A stretch of 64,000 nt of DNA from JAKFWF01 sp963732635 (GTDB lineage Bacteria > Pseudomonadota > Alphaproteobacteria > Rhizobiales > Hyphomicrobiaceae). The DNA lies in NCBI GenBank assembly GCA_963732635.1, contig CAVTAL010000001.1, positions 62,001 to 126,000 on the forward strand, given 5' to 3'. The notes under the pieces are model-generated. The model worked only from the letters and a program-made list of their open reading frames with translations, did no database searches and was not told where the DNA came from. The first letter of the stretch is position 1. Each line of letters starts with the position of its first letter. A program made the translations under genes and the position numbers. This document shows positions 16,952 through 25,651 of this stretch, piece by piece.

Positions 16952-17995
16952 TCAACGCTCGATATCAGTTGGCCGCACTTTTGGCATTAAAGCGCTCCCT
17001 ACAGATAGGCCGGCCTCGACCAATTTCCTCACGCCAGGATCATCAAATCGAGTGACTATATCAGTGCCGTCTTTCGTAGGAACCAGCCGATGCACCTCAT
17101 GGAGTCCAATTCCGGGTGCATCAATGAGCACCTCTGAATGTGTCGTGATCAGCAACGCCGTTTAGAACGCTTTTGCATCCGTGTAAGCATAGAACCAACT
17201 GCTCAACGATCGCGTCATGAAGCGAAACTCGGGCTCTTCCAAAAGCAGCGGGCCATGCTCTCTTTCAGCTGCAGCCAAACAAGCCGAGGAGCCGGAGTGT
17301 GCCATCGAAGAAATGAACCTCGGATTGGCCCGCAGGATGCGGCCGCCAGTGATGATATTTCGCAATTAAATGCGGCCTACCTCCAGCATCATCCTCATAA
17401 CTCAACCCGTCGAATTGAGGCACAGCCAGCTTAAGTCCGTCGTTGAGCTTCCGTAAGACGGCTTCTCGGGTCTTCTTTGGCGTTTGCTTCACGCGACGCA
17501 AAAAATCGCTCCCGTAAGGATCACCTTCCCGGCTGATGCTATCACGACCGCGGACAATCTGAGGAACGAGATGAAGATATCGAACGTGCTCTGATAAAAA
17601 CTCAGCCAATGGCCTGAACTCGTGATTCTGTTGAAGTCGCTGCAAGAAAGTCTGCTCCAGCAATCTCTCGTCTCTTAAATCTTCAGCGTATTCACGAGAC
17701 AGGGAAAACCGGCTTGCCCTCGGAGAGGAATTTCTCTGACCTTATTAGCGGTGGCACACCCTTCGTGGCTTGAAAGCATTTTTGTAGGTCCAGAGGGCCG
17801 GATTTGCGTCGTCGCCGACATCCACCTCAATACTAATATCGCTATGGCGAATTGCTTGAAGGCAGCGCAGTGACGACATCCGTGGTCGCTTTTTGACTGC
17901 TGTCGCCAATCCGCCCGTCGCAGACGAATGTCAGCGAGAAAACGAAACGCGTCGATCAAATCGATTTGCCGACGCATTCGGACCGATAAAGAAAT
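16952..17995 (-). pseudogene. Degenerate AAA-family ATPase (AAA_21/OLD-like)
   Basis: Read across frames on the minus strand, the expected motif order survives: a P-loop GPNAS-GKS-NLIDAFRFLADI near 17960 split over three frames; DISIEVDVGDDAN-like strands; a clean 132-codon stretch (17663-17265, LEQTFLQRLQQNHEFRPL to FFDGTLRLLGL); Walker B LLLEEPE near 17250 followed by SLHDAIVEQL in another frame; then LITTHSEVLID with the switch histidine (17155-16952). Several stops and indels interrupt it while flanking genes are clean, so this is genuine decay. Such ATPases paired with DUF4276-type proteins occur in phage-defence loci; activity here is excluded. Confidence 0.7.
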
Positions 17996-18125
17996 TTCGC
18001 CCCGCGAGTGACGTCGAAGCGATGTGAAATTACGCCGATTGCCAAAGTCTCAGTCGGCAAAGCGATGCCCGCGCCGTTGGCTGAGCACTGGCCGAAGTAT
18101 TGAATTTGGCGCTGAGTTTGAAATC

Positions 18126-19145
18126 TCAGTTCTTCGCCTTATCCACCAGGGCCTTTTCCTTGATCCAGGGCATCATGGCGCGGAGTTTCGCGCCGACTTC
18201 CTCGATGCCGTGGGCGTCGTTGAGGCGGCGGGTGGCCTTGAACTTCGGCTGGCCGGCCTTGCACTCGCGGATCCACTCGGTGGTGAAGGCGCCCGACTGG
18301 ATGTCCTTCAGCACGCGCTTCATCTCGGCGCGGGTCTCGTCGGTGATGATGCGCGGGCCGGTGACGTACTCGCCGAACTCGGCGGTGTTCGAGATCGAGT
18401 AGTTCATGTTGGCGATGCCGCCTTCGTAGATCAGGTCGACGATCAGCTTCACTTCGTGCAGGCACTCGAAGTAGGCCATTTCCGGCGCGTAGCCGGCTTC
18501 GACCAGGGTCTCGTAGCCGGCGCGGATCAGCTCGACGAGGCCGCCGCAAAGCACGACCTGCTCGCCGAACAGGTCGGTCTCGCACTCTTCCTTGAACGAG
18601 GTCTCGATGACGCCGGCGCGGCCGCCGCCGATGGCGGCAGCGTACGACAGGAACACGTCATGGGCGTTGCCGGTCTTGTCCTGGTGAATGGCGATCAGGC
18701 AGGGCACGCCGCCGCCGCGGCTGTACTCGGAGCGAACGGTATGGCCGGGGCCCTTCGGGGCGACCATGCCGACATCGAGGTCGGCGCGCGGCTCGATCAG
18801 GTTGAAGTGGACGTTGAGGCCGTGCGCGAACATCAGCGCGGCGCCCTTCTTCATGTTCTCGTGCAGGTGGTCCTTGTAGATGTCGGCCTGCAGTTCGTCG
18901 GGCGTGCACATCATCATGATGTCGGCCCACTTGGCGGCGGCGGCGACTTCCATCACCTTGAAGCCGGCATCCTCGGCCTTCTTCCAGCCGGCCGAGCCCT
19001 TGCGCAGCGCAATCGCCACGTCCTTGACGCCGCTGTCGCGCATGTTCTGCGCGTGGGCATGGCCCTGGCTACCGTAGCCGATGACGACGACCTTCTTGCC
19101 CTTGATCAGGTTGATGTCGGCATCACGATCATAATATACGCGCAT
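18126..19145 (-). CDS. ilvC: Ketol-acid reductoisomerase (NADP+)
   Basis: A 339-residue class I (short) enzyme; the common length is 330-340. It isomerises and reduces acetolactate or acetohydroxybutyrate in valine, isoleucine and leucine synthesis. The Rossmann motif VVVIGYGSQGHAHAQNMRDSG is at the N-terminus, KGPGHTVRSEY in the middle, and the Mg2+-binding acidic helix block DLFGEQVVLCGGLVELI and EVKLIVDLIYEGGI in the knotted domain. No ilvB/ilvH lies next to it, so the pathway genes are split. The GST gene 138 nt upstream runs the same way but is functionally unrelated. Confidence 0.97.
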   Translation of the reverse strand: MRVYYDRDADINLIKGKKVVVIGYGSQGHAHAQNMRDSGVKDVAIALRKGSAGWKKAEDAGFKVMEVAAAAKWADIMMMCTPDELQADIYKDHLHENMKKGAALMFAHGLNVHFNLIEPRADLDVGMVAPKGPGHTVRSEYSRGGGVPCLIAIHQDKTGNAHDVFLSYAAAIGGGRAGVIETSFKEECETDLFGEQVVLCGGLVELIRAGYETLVEAGYAPEMAYFECLHEVKLIVDLIYEGGIANMNYSISNTAEFGEYVTGPRIITDETRAEMKRVLKDIQSGAFTTEWIRECKAGQPKFKATRRLNDAHGIEEVGAKLRAMMPWIKEKALVDKAKN

Positions 19146-19283
19146 GGGATGTTCCCTCGAGGTGCATGCTTGAGTTGTAGGGTAAATGCGAGATCATATC
19201 TCTGTCACACCGCGTAGCCAATCGCGGCGGCGTTTGCCAAGTAAAAACAACGCCGGGGCAGCTATGCAGGCCGAAATGCCGCT

Positions 19284-19955
19284 TCAGGCGAGCCCGCGCA
19301 GCCGATCGAGGCCCGCTTGGGCCTCAGGGCCGCCGATTTCCTGGATTGTCGGCAGCGCCTTGACGAACTCCGGCAGAGCCTCGGCGTCTCTTGAATGGCG
19401 CGTGAGATTGGGATGCGGCGGCAGTGCTCCAGTTTGCGGCAGGCGCAAGCGGATGTAGCCGAGTGCAACCGCCAACGTGATATCCGGCTGCAGCAAACGG
19501 CCGCCGCCGAGCCAGCCGGTATGCGGCACAAGCGCCTCGAGCGCGGCTACGGCTGTGTCGAGCTGCAGCTTGTTGCGATCAATCCAGGGTTGATGGATGC
19601 GTTCGTCCGGCCGCAACAACTGCTCATAGGCGATCGCACCGGCTTTGTCAGTCGCCCCGGTCGCCAGGGAAATGATCTGCAGAGCATGGCGACGCTCGGG
19701 CCCCTTCGCCGGCATCAGCGCGCGCGACGGCCCGACCACCTCGTCGAGATGATCGAGAATTGCCGCGCTATCGACCAGGATCTCGCCGTCGTCGAGAACC
19801 AGCGACGGCACCCGGCCGAGCGGGTTGATGGTTCGCATCGCCTCGGCGTCGCCGAACACGGAGAGATCGCGGCGTTCGAACGGCAAGCCCAGATGGTGAA
19901 GTGTCACCGCCACGCGGCGCACATAGGGGCTGTCGTATTGGCCGACGAGGATCAT
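19284..19955 (-). CDS. Glutathione S-transferase family protein
   Basis: A 223-residue protein with an N-terminal thioredoxin-fold GST domain: MILVGQYDSPYVRRVAVTLHHLGL, NPLGRVPSLVLDDGEILVDSAAILDHLD. The cis-proline (RVPSL) and the glutathione gamma-glutamyl contact ES/DS (VDSAAI) are present. The helical C-terminal domain follows. Probably a cytosolic detoxification or dehalogenase-type enzyme; substrate unknown. It starts 35 nt after the end of the LysE-type gene on the same strand. Confidence 0.92.
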   Translation of the reverse strand: MILVGQYDSPYVRRVAVTLHHLGLPFERRDLSVFGDAEAMRTINPLGRVPSLVLDDGEILVDSAAILDHLDEVVGPSRALMPAKGPERRHALQIISLATGATDKAGAIAYEQLLRPDERIHQPWIDRNKLQLDTAVAALEALVPHTGWLGGGRLLQPDITLAVALGYIRLRLPQTGALPPHPNLTRHSRDAEALPEFVKALPTIQEIGGPEAQAGLDRLRGLA

Positions 19956-19990
19956 TGGCGTTCTCCACTGTCACCGCTGCGGCTTGCCGA

Positions 19991-20593
19991 CTATTTCATC
20001 AGCACCGGTATCATCGAGGCTACCAGCAAAGCCGCCATCACGAAATTGAAAATGCGCACCCGGCGGACGTCCGCCAGCAATGACCGCAGGCCGACGCCGA
20101 AGCCGGTCCAGATGACGAGACAGAGGAAATTTATGACGATGAAAAGCGCTGCCATTATCAACATCGACGACAGGAACTTGTCGGGCACCGTGTAGGCTGC
20201 GACCACCGACAGGCAGATCGCCCAGGCCTTCGGGTTGACCCACTGAAACGCGGCGCCTTGAATGAACGTCATCGGTCGCGTCTCGGCTTGTCCGTTACCC
20301 GGTTCGACAGGTTTCGAATTCATGATTTTCCAGGCGAGCCATAACAAGTAGACCACACTCACGACCTTGAGCACGGTGTAAAGCTCCGGCACTGCGGCGA
20401 ACACCTGCCCCAGCCCGAAGCCGACCGCCAGCAGCATCGCCGAAAACCCGACCGTCACGCCGAGCATGTGCGGGATGGTCGCCCGGAAACCGTGATTAAC
20501 GCCGGACGCCAATACCAGCATCACGTTCGGCCCCGGGGTGCCGGACATGACGACGGCGAAGGCCAGGAAGGCGACAAGCAGGTCAGCGGACAT
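19991..20593 (-). CDS. LysE/RhtB-family amino-acid exporter (second copy)
   Basis: A 200-residue membrane protein with the LysE signature AVVMSGTPGPNVMLVLASGVNHG, the inner motif AFQWVNPKAWAICLSVVAAYT, and five or six hydrophobic helices. It belongs to the Cys/threonine exporter branch of the family (NPKAW rather than NPKTA as in the 9022-9648 paralogue). It precedes the GST gene by 35 nt, suggesting a bicistronic unit. Confidence 0.92.
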   Translation of the reverse strand: MSADLLVAFLAFAVVMSGTPGPNVMLVLASGVNHGFRATIPHMLGVTVGFSAMLLAVGFGLGQVFAAVPELYTVLKVVSVVYLLWLAWKIMNSKPVEPGNGQAETRPMTFIQGAAFQWVNPKAWAICLSVVAAYTVPDKFLSSMLIMAALFIVINFLCLVIWTGFGVGLRSLLADVRRVRIFNFVMAALLVASMIPVLMK

Positions 20594-20701
20594 CGGGACT
20601 CTGGCGGTTGCGGCGGGTGTCGAGCCCTAACATGGCCCGGCCCCGATCCGCAATTTGCGTTAGCGCGATCCGCGCCTGATCCGTGCCCGATCCAAATGCA
20701 A

Positions 20702-20731
20702 CAGGCGGAGCGCGCGTGGCCGCTCCGCCTG
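20702..20731 (-). terminator. Hairpin downstream of the small gene at 20759-20965
   Basis: CAGGCGGAGCG (20702-20712) and CGCTCCGCCTG (20721-20731) form a perfect 11-bp stem with an 8-nt loop, lying 28 nt beyond the stop of the small minus-strand gene. No T-run follows; probably a termination or mRNA-stabilising hairpin. Confidence 0.6.
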
Positions 20732-20758
20732 CTGTGCGAAATCGGCGCTCGTTCGCGC

Positions 20759-20965
20759 TTAGCGACCCTGGCTCTCGGCCATGCATTCGGTCATCAGATT
20801 GCGCTCGACCCGGATCAGGTCGTCGGGAACCGCCCAACCGGCGGAACGGTATTCATTGATGCGGTCCTGGACGATTGCGTAGGCCTCGCGCGGGTCGTCG
20901 GCGCTGTGGATTTCGTCCATGATGACGGCGAAGTCTTGGTAGAGTTTTTCAGTTCTGCGGCCCAT
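20759..20965 (-). CDS. Small conserved-looking cytoplasmic protein, function unknown
   Basis: A 68-residue, charged, predicted helical protein (MGRRTEKLYQDFAVIMDEIHSADDPREAYAIVQDRINEYR). No membrane segment, signal peptide or metal motif. A strong ribosome-binding site (GAGGAG 8 nt upstream), a downstream 11-bp hairpin and an AT-rich upstream region all support a real monocistronic gene. I do not recognise the family. Confidence 0.7.
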   Translation of the reverse strand: MGRRTEKLYQDFAVIMDEIHSADDPREAYAIVQDRINEYRSAGWAVPDDLIRVERNLMTECMAESQGR

Positions 20966-21301
20966 GTACTTTACTCCTCTTCAACGATCGCGTGCACGCT
21001 CGCGCCAAATTCAGGGCACGGCAAGCATGTGATCTCGCGCCGCAACAACAACATCCGCAGAATTTTGCGCGATTTATTGCCCTTGGCGCCCTTTTTATTT
21101 TGCGATGCACAATTGTTGTGCACCACTCTATTCGAGACTTCGCACTAGCAATATGGATAAACCATCACTGTGCTACGTCTCTTGCGGCGGACCATAAGCC
21201 TTGATGTGGCCCGAAAATGGCACCCGAGGGACCATTGCGGGGCCTTCCCTTGACCGCCGCTCAATCCCGTTCAAGGTAGCCAAACCGACACACACCATCA
21301 G
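20966..21301. other. AT-richer divergent intergenic region with a palindrome
   Basis: This 336-nt gap separates the divergently read small gene and the P1 peptidase. It is clearly less GC-rich than its surroundings and holds the perfect palindrome TGCACAA-TTG-TTGTGCA (21106-21122), a candidate regulator site. No open frame or RNA gene was recognised. Confidence 0.55.
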
Positions 21302-21313
21302 ATGCAAGATCAC

Positions 21314-22322
21314 ATGACCAAGTGGCGAAATCTCATAACCGACATCAGCGGTATCCGCGTCGGCAATGCCCACGACGATGCCCTCATGAGCGGCGTCACC
21401 GCGATCCTGTTCGACGGACCGACGATTGCCTCATGCGTCACGCGCGGCGGCGCGCCTGGCGGTCGCGACACCGGTCTACTCGAGCCCGAAATGACGGTGC
21501 CGGGTGTGCATGCCGTGGTGCTGTCGGGCGGGTCGGCGTTTGGGCTCGATGCGGCGGGCGGTGTTTCGGGACTGCTGCGGCAGCAGGGCATCGGGCTTGC
21601 CATCGGACCGGCACTGGTGCCGATCACGGTGCAGGCGATCACGTTCGATCTGCTGAATGGCGGCGACAAGAACTGGGGCCGGATGCCACCTTACTGGGAA
21701 CTCGGCTGGCAGGCGGCCGCGAGCGCGCGCGACGGCGCCTTCGACCTCGGCTCGGTCGGCGGTGGCTATCGGCGCGACCACCGCGAACCTGCGCGGTGGG
21801 CTCGGCTCGGCCAGCGCGCGGACGACGAGCGGCTATCATGTCGGCGCCATCGCCTGGTGAACGCTGTCGGCACGCGTAACGGTCGGCGACGGCCCGGAGT
21901 TCTGGGCCGCACCCTACGAAGTCGACGGCGAATTCGGCGGCCTCGGATTTCCGGCGACCATGCCGGCCGGCGCGCTCGGGCTGCGCATGAAGGGCCGCCT
22001 GCCGCCGTCGACGACGATCGCGCTCGTCACCACCGACGCGATCCTCACCAAGCCGCAAGCCAAGCGCATCGCAATCATGGCCGACGACGGTTTGGCCAAG
22101 GCTGTCCGCCCGGCCCATGCGCCGATGGATGGCGACACCGTATTTGCCGTCTCGACGCTGGCAAAGCCGCTCGTCAACGAAGCACAAGACCTGACCGAGA
22201 TTGGCATGACCGCCGCCGACTGTTTGGCCCGTGCCATCGCCCGTGGCGTCTACGAAGCCGCAGCCGCGCCTGCCGGATGGGCCGGGCCGCCGGCGCACCG
22301 CGAAAGGTTCCCGCGCCGATGA
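21314..22322 (+). pseudogene. P1 (DmpA/S58) family aminopeptidase, frameshifted
   Basis: The beginning (MTKWRNLITDISGIRVGNAHDD, then VVLSGGSAFGLDAAGGVSG) and end (STTIALVTTDAILTKPQAKRI, PMDGDTVFAVST) are unmistakable for the ~330-residue P1 peptidase family, which self-cleaves before a Ser/Thr nucleophile. The middle (GATTANLRGGLGSASA, YHVGAIA, VTVGDGPEFWAAPYE) is in another frame. A one-base insertion near 21765 and two compensating indels near 21855 and 21883 explain it. This is the leftmost gene of the frameshift-dense block. Its stop overlaps the next ATG (ATGA). Confidence 0.8.
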
Positions 22323-22504
22323 GCCGGAGCAGGCTACTGATTGCGACGGCACTGTTCGTGCTCGTCGCCGCCTTGATGGCTTGGCAATACCGGCGCCATG
22401 CGCTGGTCTCGGCCTGCATCGAAACCGGTGGCACCTGGGATGGCGCCGCCTGTCGCGCTGATCCTGGCCGCATCATCATTCAGCGCGATTTGCAGCGAGG
22501 CTGA
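22319..22504 (+). CDS. Small single-pass membrane protein, function unknown
   Basis: A 61-residue protein with one N-terminal helix (LLIATALFVLVAALMAW) followed by a short, probably periplasmic tail with two cysteines (SACIETGGTWDGAACRADPG). The CxETGGxWxxxxCR pattern resembles a short disulfide loop. The ATG overlaps the peptidase stop by 4 nt, so it is translationally coupled to it. It converges on cfa with 5 nt between. Clean despite lying in the frameshift block. Confidence 0.6.
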   Translation: MSRSRLLIATALFVLVAALMAWQYRRHALVSACIETGGTWDGAACRADPGRIIIQRDLQRG

Positions 22505-22509
22505 GCCAT

Positions 22510-23827
22510 CTAGCGATAGAGATCCGCGCGCGTCGGCGGCAACGGCGGCGGACGCTTGGCGGTCTTCGAGACGAGCGTCTGGAACAGCCGCGCGGTGCCG
22601 CGCTCAAACACCAGCGCACAGCCAGCGAGATAGGCAATATAGATGCGATATTTCTCCTCGCCGACAATCGTGATCGCCTCATCCTTGCGCGCCATCAGGC
22701 GATCGAGCCACAGGCTGCAGGTGCGGGCATAGTGCATCCGCCAGGCTTCGACATCCTGCACCTCGAAGCCGGCCCGCTCCATGGCGCCAAGAGTGTGGCC
22801 GATATCGTCGAGCGCGCCGCCGGGAAAGATGTACTTGGCCAGCGCCCGCTGCTCCGGCCGCAAACGCTCAGGCAACGGAATGCGGCGCGGCTTCTTGGCG
22901 CGGCGGAAAATCGCGTGATTGAGGAACAGTCCGTCATCGGCCAAAAGCGAGCGCACCTTCGCCATGTAGGCCGGGATGTTGTCGAGTCCGATCGCCTCGT
23001 ACATGCCGATCGACGAGATCTTGTCGTAGGTGCCTTCAGCCTTCATGTAGTCGATGAACTCGAATGTCACCTGCCCCTCGAGGCCGAGCCGCTTCACTTT
23101 GTCCTCGGCGTAGGCGAGCTGCTCCTTCGACAGCGTCACGCCGTGCGCCTTGACGCCGTAGTTCTTGGCCGCATGGCAAAGCAACGCGCCCCAGCCACAA
23201 CCGATGTCGAGAAAGCGCTCGCCGGGCTTGAGGCGCAGCTTGCGGCAGATCATGTCGAGTTTGTCGACCTGGGCGGTGGCGATGTCGTTTTCCCAATCGC
23301 GGAAGTAGGCACAGGTGTAGACCATCTCGGGGTCGAGGAAGAGCGCGTAGAACTCGTTCGACAGGTCGTAGTGGAACGAGATGAACTTCTGATTGTCGCC
23401 TTCCTTGCGGCCCTTGCCGGTGAACTCGCCCTTGAAATCACCCTTCGGCTGCAACCGCCTCACGCGGCGCAAAGAAAAACGGCGCCAGATCGCGGACAAG
23501 CCCCAGCTTCTGCAGCGTGCCTATTCTGACGCTGCGGCCACCACGATTGAGCTGCCGGCCGAAGTCGAGCAGCGTGCCGCCCGCGAAGTCGATGCGCTTA
23601 GCGACATAGAGTTCGATCAGCATGTCGATCGTGGGCTTGCGCAGCAGCGACGCAACGACGCCCGGATCGGCGATCTTGAGCACGAACGGCCCGGTGGCCT
23701 TCGCGCCGAGCGGATGCCGGCTGCCGTCCCACAGTTGCACATGCGCGTCGAGTTCGAGCCTCGCCCCGATATCGCGGGCAAGGCGGATCGCGCGATCCAG
23801 TAATCGCTTGTTCTGTTGTTCGTCCAT
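22510..23827 (-). pseudogene. cfa: Cyclopropane-fatty-acyl-phospholipid synthase family protein, one frameshift
   Basis: About 438 codons of a SAM-dependent lipid methyltransferase. The N-terminal part (23827-~23440) has the CFA amino domain (VQLWDGSRHPLG, DFAGGTLLDFGRQLNRGG); the rest has the SAM motif FLDIGCGWGALLCHAAKNYG, GVTLSKEQLAYA, GMYEAIGLDNI and FIFPGG-like YIFPGGALDDIG. Deleting the extra base at 23440 (A on the plus strand) joins the halves exactly (EGDFKGEF). The enzyme adds a methylene bridge to unsaturated acyl chains of membrane phospholipid, or a related methylation. It lies 35 nt downstream of the thiolase gene and is probably part of the fad operon. Confidence 0.88.
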
Positions 23828-23862
23828 GGCGCCCGGGTTATCAGGCAAATCCGCGGTTCCAG

Positions 23863-25151
23863 TTACTTCGCCGCCTCCAGGATGGCGGCGACGCCCATGC
23901 CGCCGGCGGTGCAGACCGAAATCAGGCCACGCCCGCCGCGCTGCGACAGCAGCTTGGCGAGGTGCGCGGTGATGCGCGCGCCGGTCGCCGCGAATGGATG
24001 TCCGTAGGCCAGCGACGAGCCCATCACGTTCATTTTGGCGCGGTCGATGCTGCCGAGCGGCTGATCCCGGCCGAGCATGTCGCCTGCAGTAGGCGCGGAT
24101 CTTCCCAGGCTTTCAGCGTGCACAGCACCTGCGCCGCGAACGCCTCGTGGATCTCGTAGAAGTCGAAATCCTGCAGCTTGAGGCCGGCCCGCTTCAGCAT
24201 CTTGGCGACCGCGATGGTCGGCGCCATCAGCAGGCCGTCACCGGCGACGAAGTTGTTGGCGGCGGTCTGGCCGTACGTCAGGTAGGCGAGTATTGGCAGG
24301 CCGCGCGCGCGCGCCCACTCCTCCGAGGCGAGCAGCACGCTCGATGCGCCATCGGTCAGCGGCGTCGAGTTGGCGGCAGTCAGCGTGCCCGCTCCGTCTT
24401 GTCGAACGCTGTCTTCAGCGTCGCCATCTTGTCGAGGCTGATGTCGGCGCGCACGTTGTTGTCGCGATAGACGCCCGGCGCACGGCACGACCAGATCGTC
24501 CATGTAGCCCGAGGCATAGGCGGCGACCGGCCTTCTGGTGGCTTTCGAACGCCAGCTGATCCTGCGCCGCGCGCGTGATCTTCCACTCCTGCGCCATCAG
24601 TTCGCAATGCTGGCCCATGCTGAGCCCCGTGCGCGGCTCGGCGACCGACGGCGGCAGCGGCGCCAATTCGGCCGGCGAGAAGCCCTTGAACACGCCGAGC
24701 TTGGCCACCGAACGACTTCTGCATCGACACATCGCGCAGGCGGGTTGCAAGTTTCTTCGACACCACAATCGGTGGGTCCGACGTCGTGTCGGCGCCGACC
24801 GCGATGCCACACTCGATTTCGCCGGTTGCGATCTTGGCGCCGATGGTCATCGCCGCCTGCAGCGAGGTGCCGCAGGCCTGGATCATGGTGAGGCCCGGCG
24901 TCGATGGCGCAAGTTTCGAGCCGATCACCGCCTCGCGCGCGATGTTGAAGTCGCGGCTAGTGGGTGACGACGGCGCCACCGACCACTTCGTCGATGTGGA
25001 CGCCCGCAAGCTTGTACTTGTCGGCGAGGCCGTTCAGTACCGTCGTCATCATGTCGAGGTTGGTCAGATCGGCATAAAGCGTGTTCGAGCGGCAGAACGG
25101 AATGCGGACGCCACCGACGATGGCGATGCGGCGCAGGGTTTGGGTGGTCAT
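23863..25151 (-). pseudogene. fadA: Acetyl-CoA acyltransferase (thiolase), multiple frameshifts
   Basis: Reassembled across frames it is a ~430-residue thiolase: RIAIVGGVRIPFCRSNT at the N-terminus, the active-site cysteine in PGLTMIQACGTSLQAAM, ATGEIECGIAVGADTTSD, YEIHEAFAAQVLCTLKAWEDP, GHPFAATGARITAHLA and the second cysteine in GLISVCTAGGMGVAAI. This is the FadI/MaoC-linked long-chain branch that performs the last step of beta-oxidation. At least seven indels are visible (near 24957, 24709, 24530, 24474, 24390, 24095, 24082). It lies in the order fadE, fadJ, membrane protein, thiolase, cfa on one strand. Confidence 0.92.
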
Positions 25152-25205
25152 CGTGGCCTCGCTGATGGTCGGTCTACTTATTTGTCAATTGCGGGCAGGG
25201 ATGAC

Positions 25206-25595
25206 TCAAGCACCGCTTCCCAGCCAAACGAGCACTGCAACTCCGATGAGCCCGATCCAACCCGGATGGCGAGCCTTTGTACCGATTGCGACCAGCGCCG
25301 ATCCCAGCAGCATCGAAAGGGCTATGGCCTGCGCAAATAGAGGATGCGCATATGGCTGCGATGACGGCAGCGCGAGCAAGAGCAGGATCGCTGCCATGCC
25401 CCATCCCAACACCGTCAGCACATGCCAGCTTGCCCAAAGGATCCGGACGTTCGATTCCCGCAGCACTCCGCCGCCGTTGGTCGGAATGAAGCCACGATGG
25501 CGCATGCGACCGAAGATCATCACCTCGCCGAGCACTGAGTGAACCAGCCCGACCAGAAATGCCAAAATCGCAGCTGCCGTGAAATATGAATTCAT
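25206..25595 (-). CDS. Four-helix membrane protein, function unknown
   Basis: A 129-residue hydrophobic protein with four predicted helices (YFTAAAILAFLVGLVHSVLGE, ILWASWHVLTVLGWGMAAILLLLAL, FAQAIALSMLLGSALVAIGT, WIGLIGVAVLVWL) and a conserved-looking HSVLGE and WASWH pair of histidine sites. I do not recognise the family. The first start, GTG at 25655, overlaps the fadJ stop; ATG at 25595 has an AGGAG at longer spacing. It is intact and less GC-rich than fadJ and the thiolase around it. Confidence 0.6.
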   Translation of the reverse strand: MNSYFTAAAILAFLVGLVHSVLGEVMIFGRMRHRGFIPTNGGGVLRESNVRILWASWHVLTVLGWGMAAILLLLALPSSQPYAHPLFAQAIALSMLLGSALVAIGTKARHPGWIGLIGVAVLVWLGSGA

Positions 25596-25651
25596 GCCGA
25601 TGGCCTGCTCCTGAATTGATATCAGCCCGGAGCGTCTGTTAGCCTGCGTCG

